A DNA stretch of 64,000 bases from Malaya genurostris. Its lineage: Eukaryota > Arthropoda > Insecta > Diptera > Culicidae. The DNA lies in contig NC_080570.1 of the NCBI RefSeq assembly GCF_030247185.1, forward strand, positions 150,134,641-150,198,640, read 5' to 3'. The notes beneath the pieces were generated by a model. The model saw only the letters and a program-made list of their open reading frames with translations. It was not told where the DNA came from and made no database searches. The translations under genes were made by a program, and so were the position numbers. Shown piece after piece: positions 1-12,059 of the stretch; position 1 is the first letter of the stretch, and every line of letters starts with the position of its first letter.

Positions 1-120
1 GGAACTCGAATTCGATTTATTTGACTACCGAAGCAAAATTTGAATGCTAACGAGATGTGTTGCCAGAATGATGTCAGGATGGCAGCATTTGGCACTACCT
101 ACGAAGAACTAGCATGCATT

Positions 121-470
121 TATTTCAAAATAAATCCATTCCACTTTTTGCCACCTTTTTGGCAATTTTCTCGATTTCCATCTCGAAAAAATGTCTCGTA
201 ATCCAGTAATCCAGAGGAGCAATATCAGGAGAATACGGTGGGTACGAGAAAATGTCCCACTTGAGCGTTTCCATCAAGAGACTGCGCGTTGTCATGCAGG
301 AAAATAACTTTATCATGTCTTTGCTTGTATTGAGCAATTCTACACCAAACCGTCCATAAATAGAAAAATTGCCCCGACCCCCGACGATTTGCATTGAAAC
401 CTTGCTTGTGCGATCGGTACGGCAAATAAAGTGCTTTTCACTGGTTAGAGACGTTTATCACTCAAGATTA
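121..470 (-). pseudogene. mariner-type transposase fragment
   Basis: Reading the minus strand, the conceptual protein contains the mariner motif PPYSPDIAP-DY that surrounds the third catalytic acidic residue, preceded by a degenerate run equivalent to the KRHDKVI...HDNA segment. It is shorter than the related copy near 7 kb because the part between the DY motif and the C-terminal FEMEIEKI segment is deleted. The N-terminal half is absent and the remaining frame is broken, so it cannot encode an active transposase. The family call rests on the PPYSPD motif and similarity to the better preserved 7 kb copy. No terminal inverted repeats were recognised. Confidence 0.75.
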
Positions 471-1593
471 ATTTTTGAAAAGGGCGTATGTGTTTTAAGC
501 AGCATTATTTCCACGTAATTGCTCAAAGTTTTTCATCTGATAATGACTATTTTATAACGAAAGGCTGTTTAACATCATAACTACATTCGTACTATAGAAT
601 AACTTTTTTATATCATTCATTTTACCCCGGCTTTAACCATTTTCGTCAATTCAGATCTATGTTGAGAATACTTATTCTTCCTCACTCTTGTGAATATTTT
701 GGTTAACCTCACTTAGTTGTTCGAAATATGCTGTACTCGTAAAGAAGTACCAATTTTTCGTAATACCCTTTCCATGTTCGGGGCATTGGCTACACTCCCT
801 CACCCCTAAGCAATAATCTTAGAATCTATTTTGATTTCATTTTCTTTTTGTCAGTAAACTTACTAGAGATCTCCTCCATGATTACCCTGAGTAGTATAGA
901 AAGTATCTGTGCTTTTCAAAAATTATCGATTCCCACCTGTGGTACATGTGCCAAACTTTGTGGCGATTCGTTTAGTTCAGTTTCCTAGTTATGCTGAGAC
1001 TTAAATACACTCGCGTTCATAGACAGATAAAGAGTATTTTCCCTTAGTTCTTTGAATTCCTCGGAAAAATGGTACCAGATCGTTTGAAATTATTTAAAGA
1101 AAGTTGCGTTGCATCCAAATTAACAACAGCGATACTATCTACTACGACCTTGAAATTCTTGCCACTCTCGTGTTTTACAAAAAATGGGAGATGAAAATTT
1201 ATTTTCAAAAACCCCTCCTTATAGTCTCAATGTCGATTGAGACCTATGTCAAAGACACTTGCAACACACTCTACCCACTGCAAATTCCCCACACGGAGAA
1301 CGCTTCGATCATAAAATTACGATATCGCAGTTTTTGATTTTTGCGATAGTTGATTTAACTAATCTCTTTTTGTGTTCATCCGATTTGAGAAATTTATGAT
1401 AACAAGTGTTTATCTAACAGCGGTGTTGTGATAAAGTTAACCTTGTTTAAGATGAAAAAGAATTGGTGACAAATTAGAAAATGTCAATGAATGATCATCT
1501 CGTAATCTTTCAGGTATACGCAAAAATTTTTTGCTTCAAATTCGATCATTGATTTACTTCCAGCTGTTGGATACCGATGATGATGTTCATGCA
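471..1593. other. Unassigned AT-rich DNA with one diverged Helitron-type module
   Basis: No gene is recognised here. Around 870-1020 a segment (GTACATGTGCCAAACTTTG followed by a TAGTTCAG...AGTTATG run) resembles the subterminal repeat units at 4.97-5.87 kb, so it is probably an old fragment of the same Helitron-type element. The 77-codon open frame at 1104-1337 has no recognisable motif and is probably chance. Confidence 0.4.
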
Positions 1594-2938
1594 TCTATAT
1601 ATATAAAAATGCAGAGATCATTCTTTGTAATCGCATCACGTAAGAACGGATGGACGGATTGAGATGCTTTTTTTTTGTTTGGTCAGTTTTTACCCCCACC
1701 GGGTTCGTACATAAAAAAAATTAGGAAAACTTACCGGAAAAGTGGGAAAAACCAATAAAGTTATTTTGTATGGACAATGGAATTTTCCACTGCAAAAGTC
1801 GCCAATGATTGCTAGATCTACAATTGATGTTTGGCGCGCAAGGAGATGCTCAGTATTTCGCCGTTGAAGAAAAGAATACTAGATCTTTGGAAAATCGTTT
1901 GGCGCGCAACGAGTAGATTTGGGTGAAGATTTTACATGCATGATTGATTCGTCATTTGGAAACACGTGCTTAATAGGGTATTAAAATCATTACTTGCCAA
2001 ATGACTGTTTTAGCTATACCGTAAACAGAAGCACAAGTTCTAATGAAATTTACCAGTAGATGTAGTTAGATGAATTATGCTGGCCATCTTGGGCGTGAGT
2101 TGAACAAATCAAATTATGTAACGATTTTTTTACGTATCAATGATAGGATTCTGCTGTTGAAATAATGAGTTCAGATGAAAATATTTTCTTTGCATTTGGC
2201 ATGCTAACGTTTGTTCAGCCGATTCGAGTGAGTTTTCAAGAGTGGTTTACTTCAAAACGGATGGTATTCATGACATTTGTAAGCTGCTAATCATTTAATT
2301 TTCCGAACTTTGGATTACTTGACGAATTACCATATGCTAATCGTGAATATCATATCTGAAGGAGAAATCGTGGCATGTAAGAACCATTAGTTGTGAGATC
2401 TGCTGTTTTATACATTGGCTTTAACGATAAGAAGAATACTGGTATAATCACTCCTCATGTTCACTCCGCTAGAACAGAATATTGATTCTCAGGATTGAAT
2501 ACTAAGCAAACCGATGTGGTGGCTCGACGAATGAGAGGCCTTTTGATACAATTCTTGAACGAAAATAGCGTTCATGTCAAAGTTAATGGACACAATATTT
2601 AATAAAAGGGTAATTTGAACTTTCGAATGTCCAAGTATTTTTCATTTTATCGCTAATTCGTTAATCGAAAATTGATCCTGTCATTATCCTGCTACGAACA
2701 TTCATCAAACACGACTAAGTAATATCACTAGCGGTGAAGTAGGTTATGGACAACCGTTCAAAATTAGTTTATTACTTTCGATAATCCCTAAGGATTTGCT
2801 ATTAAATTTTAAACGTCTTCAGTACAAATAAGTCTTAATATTCAATGATAATCAACAATCCCCGAGGGCTGCTTTTGGAAATTTGTGGGGTCAATTTAAA
2901 GTATTTATCTTGGTCATCTCTTTTTCATCCATCTGTTA

Positions 2939-4190
2939 ATTTATTTATTTGTTTATTTAGGAGCAAGGGAAAAGCCTGCTGGAGCTGAGATTTCGGTTCT
3001 CCTTCTCCAGCAGGCATAAAACATTCTCATCTTTTGTATCAACAAATAACATTTGACCAAATGATACATAACGAAATCTTTAATTACCCTTATTTAAACT
3101 ACAAAGCTAACTAACAACTATTCATATTGACTAATTATCCTGATAAAACTAGCGGGAAAAGATTAGGAGAAAACGGGTTTTAATGGCGTTACGAGATAAA
3201 TTGAAACTAAATCCATCAGAGCAAGTATTGAATACGCGACATATACTCGAAAACGGTTCAATGAACCCATAGTTATTTCACGAGGAATTCTGAGAAAGGG
3301 ATTAAACCGCAAATTACGCCGAAGAATGTCAAAACTTAGCTGTTGTAGGAGATCTGCACTATCAATTCGAGATTGGATGAGGTCCACGACGAAAACATGT
3401 TTTTGTGTATCACGGCGGACAGATAGTAAATCGAAGTGTATGTCTACAACGATTTTCGTAGCTTGGAAGATTAAATGGATCTCTCCAGGCGACGCAAAGC
3501 AAAACGAATGAACTTGCACTGAACAGTTTCAATGCGTAGATTATCTGTTTGATAATATGGTGCCCAAACAACAACAGCATACTCGCGAACTAGAGCGCAA
3601 TATAACGATTTCAGGCAGTATATGTTATTGAAATTTTTTGAGATGCGAAAGATGAATCCTAGCATCTTTAATGCTTTAGAGAGGGTATATTCTATGTGAT
3701 CTTTGAAACTAAGTTTTGAATCCAATAACACTCCTAGATCCTTAATTGATGTCTCCCGTTTTAGTACAGCTTGCGAAATAGTGTAATCATACATGATCGT
3801 GGTTCGTTTACGAGAGAAGGAGATAACGAAACATTTGAAGGCGTTTATAACCATTCTGTTGACGTTGCACCAGTTAGAAAATACATCCAACTGTGACTGC
3901 AAGAAGTTTGAGTCTTTCAGATATTTGATGAGATGAAACAGTTTGAAATCGTCGGCGAATGATGGCTTCATGCATTGCAATGCGAAATTCAGATCATTTA
4001 GATATAGCAGAAATATGAAGTCCTAGATGGCTTCCCTGAGGAACACCAGAGCTCACGATGAATGATGGAGTAACGCAGTCGCCAATTTTCACGGTCGTAC
4101 TACGACCAGTCAGATATGATTCAATCCAATCCATCATCCCACATATCAAATCTTTAGTTTGAGAGAGATCTACAATCTCTGTTTAATACA
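2939..4190 (-). pseudogene. CR1/T1-like non-LTR retrotransposon, 3' part with reverse transcriptase
   Basis: On the minus strand the conceptual protein runs from a GVPQGSHLG motif (reverse transcriptase block), through FADDFKLFH (the YADD catalytic box, here FADD), NAFKC-VISFSRKR, SIKDLGVLLDSKLSF, and a thumb segment with FIRFALRRL, to a C-terminal tail NPFLRIPREI typical of CR1-like LINE ends. The frame shifts near 3500, splitting the thumb and tail. Upstream fingers and the endonuclease are missing, so this is a 5'-truncated dead copy. A short 3' UTR with a hairpin and an AAATAAACAAATAAATAAAT tail follows at 2939-3160. It sits inside a Helitron-like element. CR1-group assignment is by motif pattern; the exact family was not determined. 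Confidence 0.8.
2974..3015 (-). other. LINE 3' UTR stem-loop
   Basis: GCCTGCTGGAG and CTCCAGCAGGC form a perfect 11-bp stem around a 20-nt loop, just before the microsatellite-like 3' tail of the CR1-like element. Several LINEs have a 3' stem-loop that their reverse transcriptase recognises to start copying, so this is a plausible recognition hairpin. The pairing is seen directly; the role is inference. Confidence 0.6.
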
Positions 4191-4959
4191 ATGATCTCGA
4201 AGGATGAGATGGCAAACGGTGCATTTGTTTAGTTTTTGCGTAACAAAAGCATTGAACATATCCACAATAATTCTTGATGATATTTCTTCTTCGGGACAAA
4301 GTTATTGTGTTGGATATGAATTTGTCGTAATTCGTTTATTGTAAGCCAAGTAAGCAGTAAAATAATGGAAAGAAATATTAACGTTTGGCAGCTCTGCTGT
4401 TCGAAAAATAAAAAAAAATGTTTAAAAAAATAATTTCAGGCGAGACGAAGTTCGACGGGTCAGCTAGTTAGCAATAAAATGCTTTTTGACATGAATTTAA
4501 TTTATGAAAGTAACAGGAGCGAAGGGTTTCAAACACAGAACGCGCTGCGATTGAATATCGCGTTTGAATTGCCGTCGCAAAATTCCAATTCCCAGCGGTT
4601 GATGCACCCAAGCTCATATAAATTGACTAAAATTTTCGCAAATCAATAACATTGTTGGAGTTGATTCAACTATTTGCAATGTCTAAAACAAATAAAATCG
4701 ATTTATTTTTCAACTAACAGAGTTTTGTTTCAATAACAACACCAGTTATTTCTACTAAAATATTTGTTGAAACTGAAAGGTATGTGTCCTCACTAATTGC
4801 CAGCATTTTTTTTCAAACAGTTAAATTAGTTGTTTCAACCATCGTTTCTGCAAATCGAAAAACAAAAATGACAGTTTAGTTAAAATCAACAATCGATTAG
4901 TTGTACCAAATTTTAACCAATCGAATTCAGAAAATCAACTTATATTCTAGTTGAAATGG

Positions 4960-5878
4960 GATCACGAGTGGTTCCGTGCAATGATCATCTCTGAAGAGCA
5001 AAAATCATCTGTGCCAAATTTGATAGTAATCCGTTCAGTAGTTCCGGAGTTATGCCGATACAAACATTACAGTCCCATTTTTAGTGGCACTTACTACACC
5101 CTTCCCCTACGAATATCCTTATAATCATATCTAAGGTGTGCAAAAAAGTATCCATGGTCTTCAAAAAGTACCGATTCTCGTCAAATTAGATAATCTTTTT
5201 AATGACTTTTTTTTTCTTTTGTTAAGGACACTTGTCACGCTCCCTCCCACCACAAAATTATTCTTATAACCATCTCTGAAGAGCAAGAAATACATGTGCC
5301 AAGCTTGACAGCAATCCGTTAAGTAGTTACGCAGTTATGTCATTTCAGACATCACACCTCCCATTTTAAAGAAACTTGCTACATCCATCCGCCATATAAT
5401 CATATCTAAGATATGCGAAATGTTTGTAAGGTCTTCAAAAAATATCGATTCTCGTCAAGTTATATGAATTTTTTCATAACCCCTCCTGTTGATGACACTT
5501 GCTACGCTCCCTCCCTCCATTAAAAATATTTTTATAACCATCTCTGAATAGCAACAAGTACATGTGCCAAGCTTGATAGCAATCCGTTAAGTAGTTCCGA
5601 AGTTATGCCATAACAAACATTACTCTTTTTAAAGGCACTTGCTACATCCACCCCCCCAAATAATCATTTCTAATATATGTAAAATGTTTCTATGGTCTTG
5701 AAAAGTATCGATTTTCGTCAAATTAGACAAACTTTTTCATGAAACCAACCCCCCCCCCCCTGTCCATTTCTGAAATGGACCTTGAAGTACAAGTGCCAAG
5801 TTTAGTGGCAATCCGTTCAGTAGTTCCAGAGTTATGGCGTTACAAACATACAAACTTACATCCATTTTTATATACAGA
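4960..5878 (-). mobile_element. Helitron-type 5' end with tandem subterminal repeats
   Basis: Read on the minus strand, the segment starts A|TCTGTATATAAAAATGGATG at 5878, a Helitron-style 5' terminus. Four diverged units follow at about 5764, 5537, 5269 and 4983 (spacing 227-286 bp). Each contains a version of ATCTCTGAA...GTGCCAA-TTTGA-AGCAATCCGTT-AGTAGTT-CG-AGTTATG. No CTAG-type 3' end was found, so the other boundary is uncertain. There is no coding capacity. Confidence 0.55.
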
Positions 5879-6964
5879 TAACTCAAAATCTATAGCTTCT
5901 ACGGACATTTTGTCTAGGAAGAAGTTGTAGGCAATAAATTAAACTTTAAAAACATACACTGAAAAAATTATCTTCCAAGTTTTCAAAAAATCTAAACTAG
6001 AATTAAATTTTCAAAATTCTTAGTTATTCCATTAAGTTTTTTTTTTATTTTTCTTCACCAAAAACCGTTAAGTTTTTTGCTAAAGCATTTTTTTTAAATT
6101 ATTAAATGCTTAAAACAGTTGGAGAAGTGATCTATAAAAAAGTTTCCCGAAGAAAAACTTTTTAAAGATTTTCGAAAAACAATGTTTTTATGGCAATAAA
6201 TGTGTGTGAGTAATGAAATATTGTACTACAAACTACGTGTAATAAAAAAGTTCATAGAGAGCTACTTCCTAAATGCAGTTATTTTCGAGATATATAAGAA
6301 ACAAAATCAGTAATCTGGATATTTCACAAGAATACACCCGGTTTATAAGTGAGCCTGAGTTTTTCCCTAGGCAAATTTATTATTTGTTGCAATCCTCATG
6401 GAATTTTTAATAAATTACTCTTTGACATCAAGACAATGGAAGCAGTTGTTTTTTGGAGATATTTTAAAAACAAAATCAAAAAAAATCACTGGTTTCTAAA
6501 AATACACATTTTTCATTAACTAGCTACGAGGTTTTCATAAGTGTACTGCATTCAAGTTGCAAAGTGCAATATTGATGATATAATTTGAGAAAAATAATAA
6601 GTCAATTGTCATTTTTGCAAACCAACTTTATTATTTCTTTTCCGAACCAATACTCATTACAGTTGTATATTCTCATGTAGTTATATAGTCTATATCAAAC
6701 TTTAAGCGTAATTTTTCGCAGGTTTATATAACATATGATAGCTCATTTTTGTGTCTGTTGAAAATTATTTTGCAATAATCTTTTTCTTTGTTATTGGAAT
6801 GAAGCAATGATATTTTTGTGTACCCTGAATCATTTTTGTTTCCTCAGTTTCATATTCTTCTTGTGACGTATAACAGAACGATATTGCTGTGAAGTTATCT
6901 AGATTGCTTTTAGAAGCTCAATAGCATGAGGCCTTCGCTTTTGTTATTGATTCGTTTTTTTAGG
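5879..6964. other. AT-rich unassigned DNA
   Basis: Long A/T runs with no reading frame or motif I recognise. Two loosely similar stretches (AAACAAAATCAGTAATC near 6300 and AAACAAAATCAAAAAAAATC near 6470, each followed by ...AATACAC...) hint at an old internal duplication. Confidence 0.3.
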
Positions 6965-7889
6965 TCAAAAATGCATTTATTTAGAAATAAAAAGAATACG
7001 ATTAATCAAAGTATCGTCCATCGCTAGTTACTACTTTTTCCCACTTCTCAGGCAATTTTCGAATTCCATCTCGAAAAAATGTGTCGTCTTTTGAGGTGAT
7101 CCAAGTTTGAATCCAGTTCTCGATTTCTGTGAAAGAAATATCTGGTCGGGCTGCATCCCTCGGAACAATCAGTAATCTGACGGAGCAAAGTCAGGAGAAT
7201 ACGGTGGGTGCGGCAAAATGTCACACTTGAGCGTTTCCAAATAGGCTTTCACGACTTTTACGTCAAGAGGCCAAGCGTTGTCATGCAGGAGAATAACTTT
7301 ATCATGTCTTTGCTTATACTCCGACCGTTCTTCTCGTAATGCACGGCTTAAACGCATCAATTGTAGCCTATATATAGTTGTAGCCATTTGGTCCCACCAG
7401 ATGCACAGTATGGCCTTCGAATACTTGGCTTTGGTATCATAGAATATTCATTTTTCATCTCCAGTAATAATTCGATGGAAAAAAAACCCTTTCTTTGTTT
7501 CCTTTGTATCAGTTGCTTGCAAGTGAGAAATCGCCTTCCAATCTCTCTCGGTTTCAGTTCATAAGGCACTAAACTACCGTGCTTGGTTTCGAATCATTCC
7601 CATGGATTTAAATCGTACAGAAACTGCTTTTTGAATCACTTCCATTGATTCTGCAAGCTCCTCTTGCGTTTGACTCGGATCTTGATTGTGTAATGGCTTC
7701 AACTGTTTGTCTTAAAATTTTTTTTCGATTGTCCAAAATTGGACCTGCCTTCAACGCTGAAATCTCAATTCTTGAAACGTCGAAACCATTCTCTACGTGA
7801 TTTATCAGTTGGGACATTATTATCATAAGCATTTGATGCGCTTCAGGTGCACTTTTCTTCCAATTAAAACAGAAAACTAAATTTTCCAC
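6965..7889 (-). pseudogene. mariner transposase pseudogene, nearly full length
   Basis: On the minus strand three open pieces in different frames make up a mariner-type transposase. The N-terminal helix-turn-helix region starts at the ATG at 7889 (VFCFNWKKSAPEAHQML). The middle segment is WVPYELKPRE-like: PYELKPREIGRRFLTC-QLIQRK (7357-7569). The catalytic end reads LQLMRLSRALREERSEYKQR, HDKVILLHDNAW and LPHPPYSPDFAPSDY (7169-7387). These match the HDNARPH and YSPDLAPSDYHLF blocks that carry the second and third catalytic aspartates. At least two frameshifts and internal stops make it inactive. The C-terminal tail continues to about 7000. It is the same subfamily as the fragment at 121-470. 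Confidence 0.85.
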
Positions 7890-8671
7890 AAAAGCTACTC
7901 AGTTCACATGAAGGTTTTTATAAAGGTTTGCATATAAAAACTGCCCCCAAACAAAAAAAAATTGATATACGCTGTTTGAAAGGGTTTGTATTGGAGATGA
8001 TTTTCCCAACATTTTAACCCTTTAACTGCCATATTGACTAGGATTTGGTAATTCTAAAGGATCAATCGCTCCACCGAAAATTTCGTATCAATCGTATTAG
8101 TTAATTGTGTGAATTGTGCAACTAAAAAAATAGCATCATGCAGAGAAAGAAAATATCAAAATCCGGTACGGGATTATTTTCTGGCATTCAGAAGAGCCAA
8201 ATTGGGGAATTCTCTACGATATTGGACACTGTTGGAAGCATTTTTCTCAAACGCGAAGCAGTCAAATTATTGCATATTTCTCGAACGCGAAACAGTCAGT
8301 TATTCGCACTCGTTTGGTGCAAATTTGGAACTGCGAAAAATGCACAAAGCTAATCAAATTATTCTACATTCGCACTAAACTGATGATTTTTATCTCCGAT
8401 TTGCAAAGAAGCCATTTTTTTGGTTCCTTAGATGATATTTGGAGCCATTAGAAGGGCTGATTTGGCATGATATGCCCCAAAGTTGTATTTTGCTCCAATG
8501 CAAACGACCAGCAGCAGGATGATGCAATCGATCTTTTTTTAAGGGAAGCGAGCGTCCTGCAATTGTTCCAATACTGAACTGAATTCTTGATACTGGAACT
8601 GGAACTGAGCTCTGGATCGGCGCCTCAGAGTAAAGTACATCGTATTCAACCAAGAATCACAAGAATCAACT
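7890..8671. other. Unassigned DNA with a short local direct repeat
   Basis: No gene is recognised. Around 8230-8300 a CTCAAACGCGAAGCAGTCA / CTCGAACGCGAAACAGTCA pair forms a local direct repeat of about 47-bp period. Open frames here (up to 89 codons) carry no motif. Confidence 0.35.
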
Positions 8672-10733
8672 AACCTTTTCAGGTTTGAAAATGGTTAATA
8701 GTCGTTGGGGGTCAGGTCTGGAGAATATGGGGGTTGATGGATCATCGATTTTGTTGCCTTTCAGATTTTTTTTAGATAATAAATGAATAAAACGGGTGGA
8801 CAAGTTGAAGTGTCTCGGTTGAAGTTTATTTTAAATGTGAAGAAGCTCAATATTTGAATTTTTCTAAAAATAAATTACCAACGAACCATGCGTTCCCATT
8901 CAAGCTCTATTAGAAGGAAACGCATGGTGCTTAGCAGAGATGGCATTTCACCAGAGAGATACACGCTAGAGTCAGATTTTTGCCACACCGAGGATGAAAT
9001 AAACGAAGCATCGCACAAAGAGGAAAGCGCACTTCTTCTCAGTGTCGAATAGACAGCATTTGAGTGTGTGCTTGTGGTTAAAGCAGCTGGCGCGAGTGAA
9101 ACACATCTCTTCGCATGAATCGCTCACACGCGCTCTCGTCTAAATACACCCAAGTGACCACTGGCGCGTGATTGTGAGCGAACACTTCTGTGAACTTCAA
9201 TTAATAGAGAGTAGATCTGACCTTGCTATGGAAAATTTGCAAGGAAAACCGAAAATTTTACGATAAATTGTTTTATTTTGCTGATTTTGCGTGTCCACGC
9301 TTCATCTACGAAAACCATACAGCAGAGTGCTCACCGGCGTGTACACCTCTGTGAAAGTATCTGCATCCACCTCAGAGAATCTATTAGCTAATGCTCTAGC
9401 ACTTTGGTGCGATTCAGTGGAAGAGGTAAAAGGAAATAAACAAACGCACTCATGATGCGTGTACACTTTACACAACAGTGGTGTATAAATGTGAGAGAGA
9501 AGAGCTCTCGTTGAAGTTGTCAGTGCGAGGGGAGAAATTTTGCTTGCTCTTCGTCACACAGAGGAGATAGACATCTCTGGTGCTTAGCTCTAGTAGTTAT
9601 ACACCATACGTTTTCTTCTAGTAGAACTCTACTGAAGACGTTATGTTGATTGTTGATTTATTTGTAGATCAATTCAAATATTGAGCTACCGCCGACACGA
9701 AAGAATACAATTGTTGTTGACTTCAGACAGTGAAAAATTCGACCTTCGATACGAGAACTTGAAGGTTTGCTTAAGCAGCAAATGCATCTTGACATTAAAC
9801 GTGTACATTTACTTCAATGCAATAAGACGAATAATGTTGTTTACATCCAGTTTTATAAAGAGTTGGATGCAATTCAATTCACAAAAGACAATAACAATGT
9901 GCACTATCTGGAGCACGAGAACATTAAGTACAACATTCCAGTATATATGAAAGATAGTGCTATAGAAGTGCGTGTGCATGATCTTCCCTCAAGCGTTACC
10001 GATCCTTATATTCGTAAAACTATGTCCCAATACGGAGAGATTCTCTCTATCGAAAAAAAAGTGGAAGAACTTTTTCCCCGGTATTCTAAATGGCGTACGT
10101 TTGTTACGCATGCGCTTGAAGAAGCCTATACCTTCTTATGTAACTTTCGGTCAGAATACTAGAATCCCGTGCAAATCACTTGTTACCTATGACAATCAAA
10201 TGGCCACATGTCAATATTGCCAAAAAGATGTTCACTACGGTAAGCCATATGGTAAACTGGACAAGGAGACAACTACACCAAAGGACAACGGTGCTTCCTT
10301 CACACCAACCCCAAGCAACCCCAGTACACCTGTCACAGTCACCAACAACAGTGAAGTATCCCCTTCAACGAAACCATCCAACGTATCCCTTCAATCCTCG
10401 CAGGAGGGAAATGGAAGCTCCTCTGCCCCTAAAAAAAGGGTGACACAGGATCCAACACAAAAAAATTTTAAGCTAAAAACTCAGTTCAGTTCATCGGCCA
10501 CGTGAAGCTTGAACGCAAATAGGCCTGAATAAAAATATCTTTTATAAAAAAAAATATTGAGCGTCTTCACATTTAGCATAAATTTCAACCGAGACACTTC
10601 AACTTGTCCATAATTTTTTTCATTTATTACTTAAAAAATTCTGAGTGGCAACAAAATCGATGGTCCACCATCCCTCATATTCTCCAGACCTGACCCACAG
10701 CGACTATGATCTATTTCCAAAACTGAAAAGGTT
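8672..10733. repeat. Long palindrome (foldback) with mariner-derived arms
   Basis: The left arm starting AACCTTTTCAG at 8672 is the inverted copy of the right arm ending CTGAAAAGGTT at 10733. Matching continues inward through the segment GGACAAGTTGAAGTGTCTCG (8797 onward; its complement ends near 10611) and more weakly into 8900-8960 / 9590-9650. The outer about 120 bp of each arm encodes the mariner C-terminal YSPDL--SDY region, reading outward. The right arm is split by a retroelement at 9684-10551; removing it restores the symmetry. The interior (8960-9590) has no gene. Confidence 0.75.
9684..10551 (+). mobile_element. 5'-truncated gag-only non-LTR element (copy 1)
   Basis: Encodes part of an ORF1/gag-like protein in two overlapping frames (about 9767-10162 and 9972-10505). 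An N-terminal RNA-recognition-like region carries RVHLLQCNKTNNVVYIQFYK and VRVHDLPSSVTDPYIRKTMS. A zinc-knuckle remnant CQYCQKDVHYGKPY has lost the last cysteine of C-x2-C-x4-H-x4-C. A Ser/Thr/Pro-rich tail ends in RKRV-like basic residues. The 3' end is CCTGAATAAAAATATC then an A-run. An 11-bp target duplication AAATATTGAGC flanks it (9676-9686 and 10552-10562). It begins inside the ORF relative to the 43.4 kb copy, the usual 5' truncation of LINE-type insertion. No endonuclease or reverse transcriptase follows. Confidence 0.8.
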
Positions 10734-10960
10734 TCTGCAGGGAAAGAAATTTTCGGCAAATGCTGAGGTCATTACAGAAACGGAAGCCTATTTGGAAGGC
10801 CTTGGCAAATCTTTTTTTTTTTAAAGGGCATCAATATGTTTGAAAACCGATGGGTCAAATCTAGATGGAGATTTCAACTGAAGAAAGAAAAAGTTTTAAC
10901 GGTAAAAAAACGACTTTTTCTTTGTTGTATGGGGCGCCTTTTCAAAATTACCCTGTACAA
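10612..10960 (+). pseudogene. mariner transposase C-terminal fragment
   Basis: The plus strand reads VHHPSYSPDLTHSDYDLFPK then LKRFLQGKKFSANAEVITET and a KGHQ segment, the mariner catalytic block and C-terminus. Close relatives in this window lie at 38350-38597 (minus) and 45690-45900 (plus). The frame is interrupted and the upstream two-thirds are missing. Its first part is also the outer right arm of the 8.7-10.7 kb palindrome. Confidence 0.8.
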
Positions 10961-12059
10961 GAATGGGTAGATTTTGGTCCAATTTTTTCTTCATATCATC
11001 CGAGGAATGTGGTCAGCAATTTATGATGAATTTTTCAGTAGTATGAGATAATCACAAATAACTCAAAATTGAAGTTTTCTAAAATGTTTGGTATGAACGA
11101 GCGTTAAGGTGAAACTCGGTGCCAAAATATGGCGCGCAAAGTTCCAACCGCATGAATTGTGAATGAATCATCGCACAAAGCGTATCGCGCAAAACCAACA
11201 CAAGGAAATACGGGGACACACTAACTATGGACGGTTATAAGCCAGGTGTATTTTTTAATTGACTTATATGGGGGAGACACATTTGTGCATGTTGTTTAAG
11301 ACGGTCAATTTAGTCATTCCATTTTTTAATCAAACTGCTCTCGTAATTGGTTTTCTCGGCTATTGCGAATTTGTTCATTCTTTGTTACAAATCAAAACCT
11401 CTGTGAACTTAAACTATCTAGTTATTTGATTTTCAGATACTTTTTGTTCACACTTGGCGAGTGGAAATCAATTCTTAACTTCGGTTTGTGAATATTCTTG
11501 CAAATCTATATACAATCTGTATTTTCAAGGCGGGTTTGGCAAGAAAGTTATTAAAATTAATGTCATTGTAATTCCCAACCGAGGTTGAGAAATGCTAGAT
11601 GGCTAAAACGATTTGTCGTGGATTTTTCAATTTATGAATGAATTTGAACATCCCATTTCTGATTTAATCGTTCTTGTCCCCTATTAAACCCCGCAATTGT
11701 TTGCCTTCGTGTGTTCCGCCTTATAATTGTACCGTTACAATTATGCAAGTGACGCAATGAGTGTTTGTAAAATTTTCATTATTGATATTCGGATGTGAGG
11801 AAAAAACATGTCAGTTTTATTTGTATTCACATCATCCAGGTATGACTCTGACTTTACCCACCCGCATTTTTTTTTTGCTTTAAAAAGCAAGAACGATGTA
11901 AACTTTCCTCTCAACAAAATAACTATTTTTTTAAAATTTTCGACAAATTCTATTACCAAGCGCTTTATAATCAATTCAATTATTAAACAAATGAACGAAC
12001 GTCATTGCATTTCAGTGCAGAAGAGTAGCTGATGACAATTTAGTGACAAATTTCGTCAC
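10961..12059. other. Unassigned AT-rich DNA
   Basis: No transposon motif or credible exon is recognised. Two mirror-image open frames at 11741-11974 (minus) and 11808-12032 (plus) are AT-driven and probably chance. Confidence 0.3.

Larger units (their letters stand above)
1594..4467 (+). mobile_element. Helitron-like element interrupted by a LINE
   Basis: The left end reads A|TCTATATATATAAAAATG, the TC-starting AT-rich 5' end seen on many insect Helitrons. The right end reads GACGGGTCAGCTAG|T, that is CTAG followed by T, with the weak hairpin-forming GCGAGACGAAGTTCGAC stretch just upstream. Helitrons are rolling-circle elements that insert between A and T without making a duplication, and both flanking bases fit. 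No Rep/helicase protein is visible in between, so this would be a non-autonomous copy. A CR1-like LINE tail occupies 2939-4190, so the two ends may also belong to one element only by chance. The ends are seen directly; joining them is inference. Confidence 0.55.

Noticed and set aside
9480..9530. TATA box (GTATAAATG) followed by a TCAGTG initiator
   Set aside because: Spacing of about 37 bases is longer than usual, no transcript or ORF is tied to it, and it lies inside the palindrome centre, so chance is likely.
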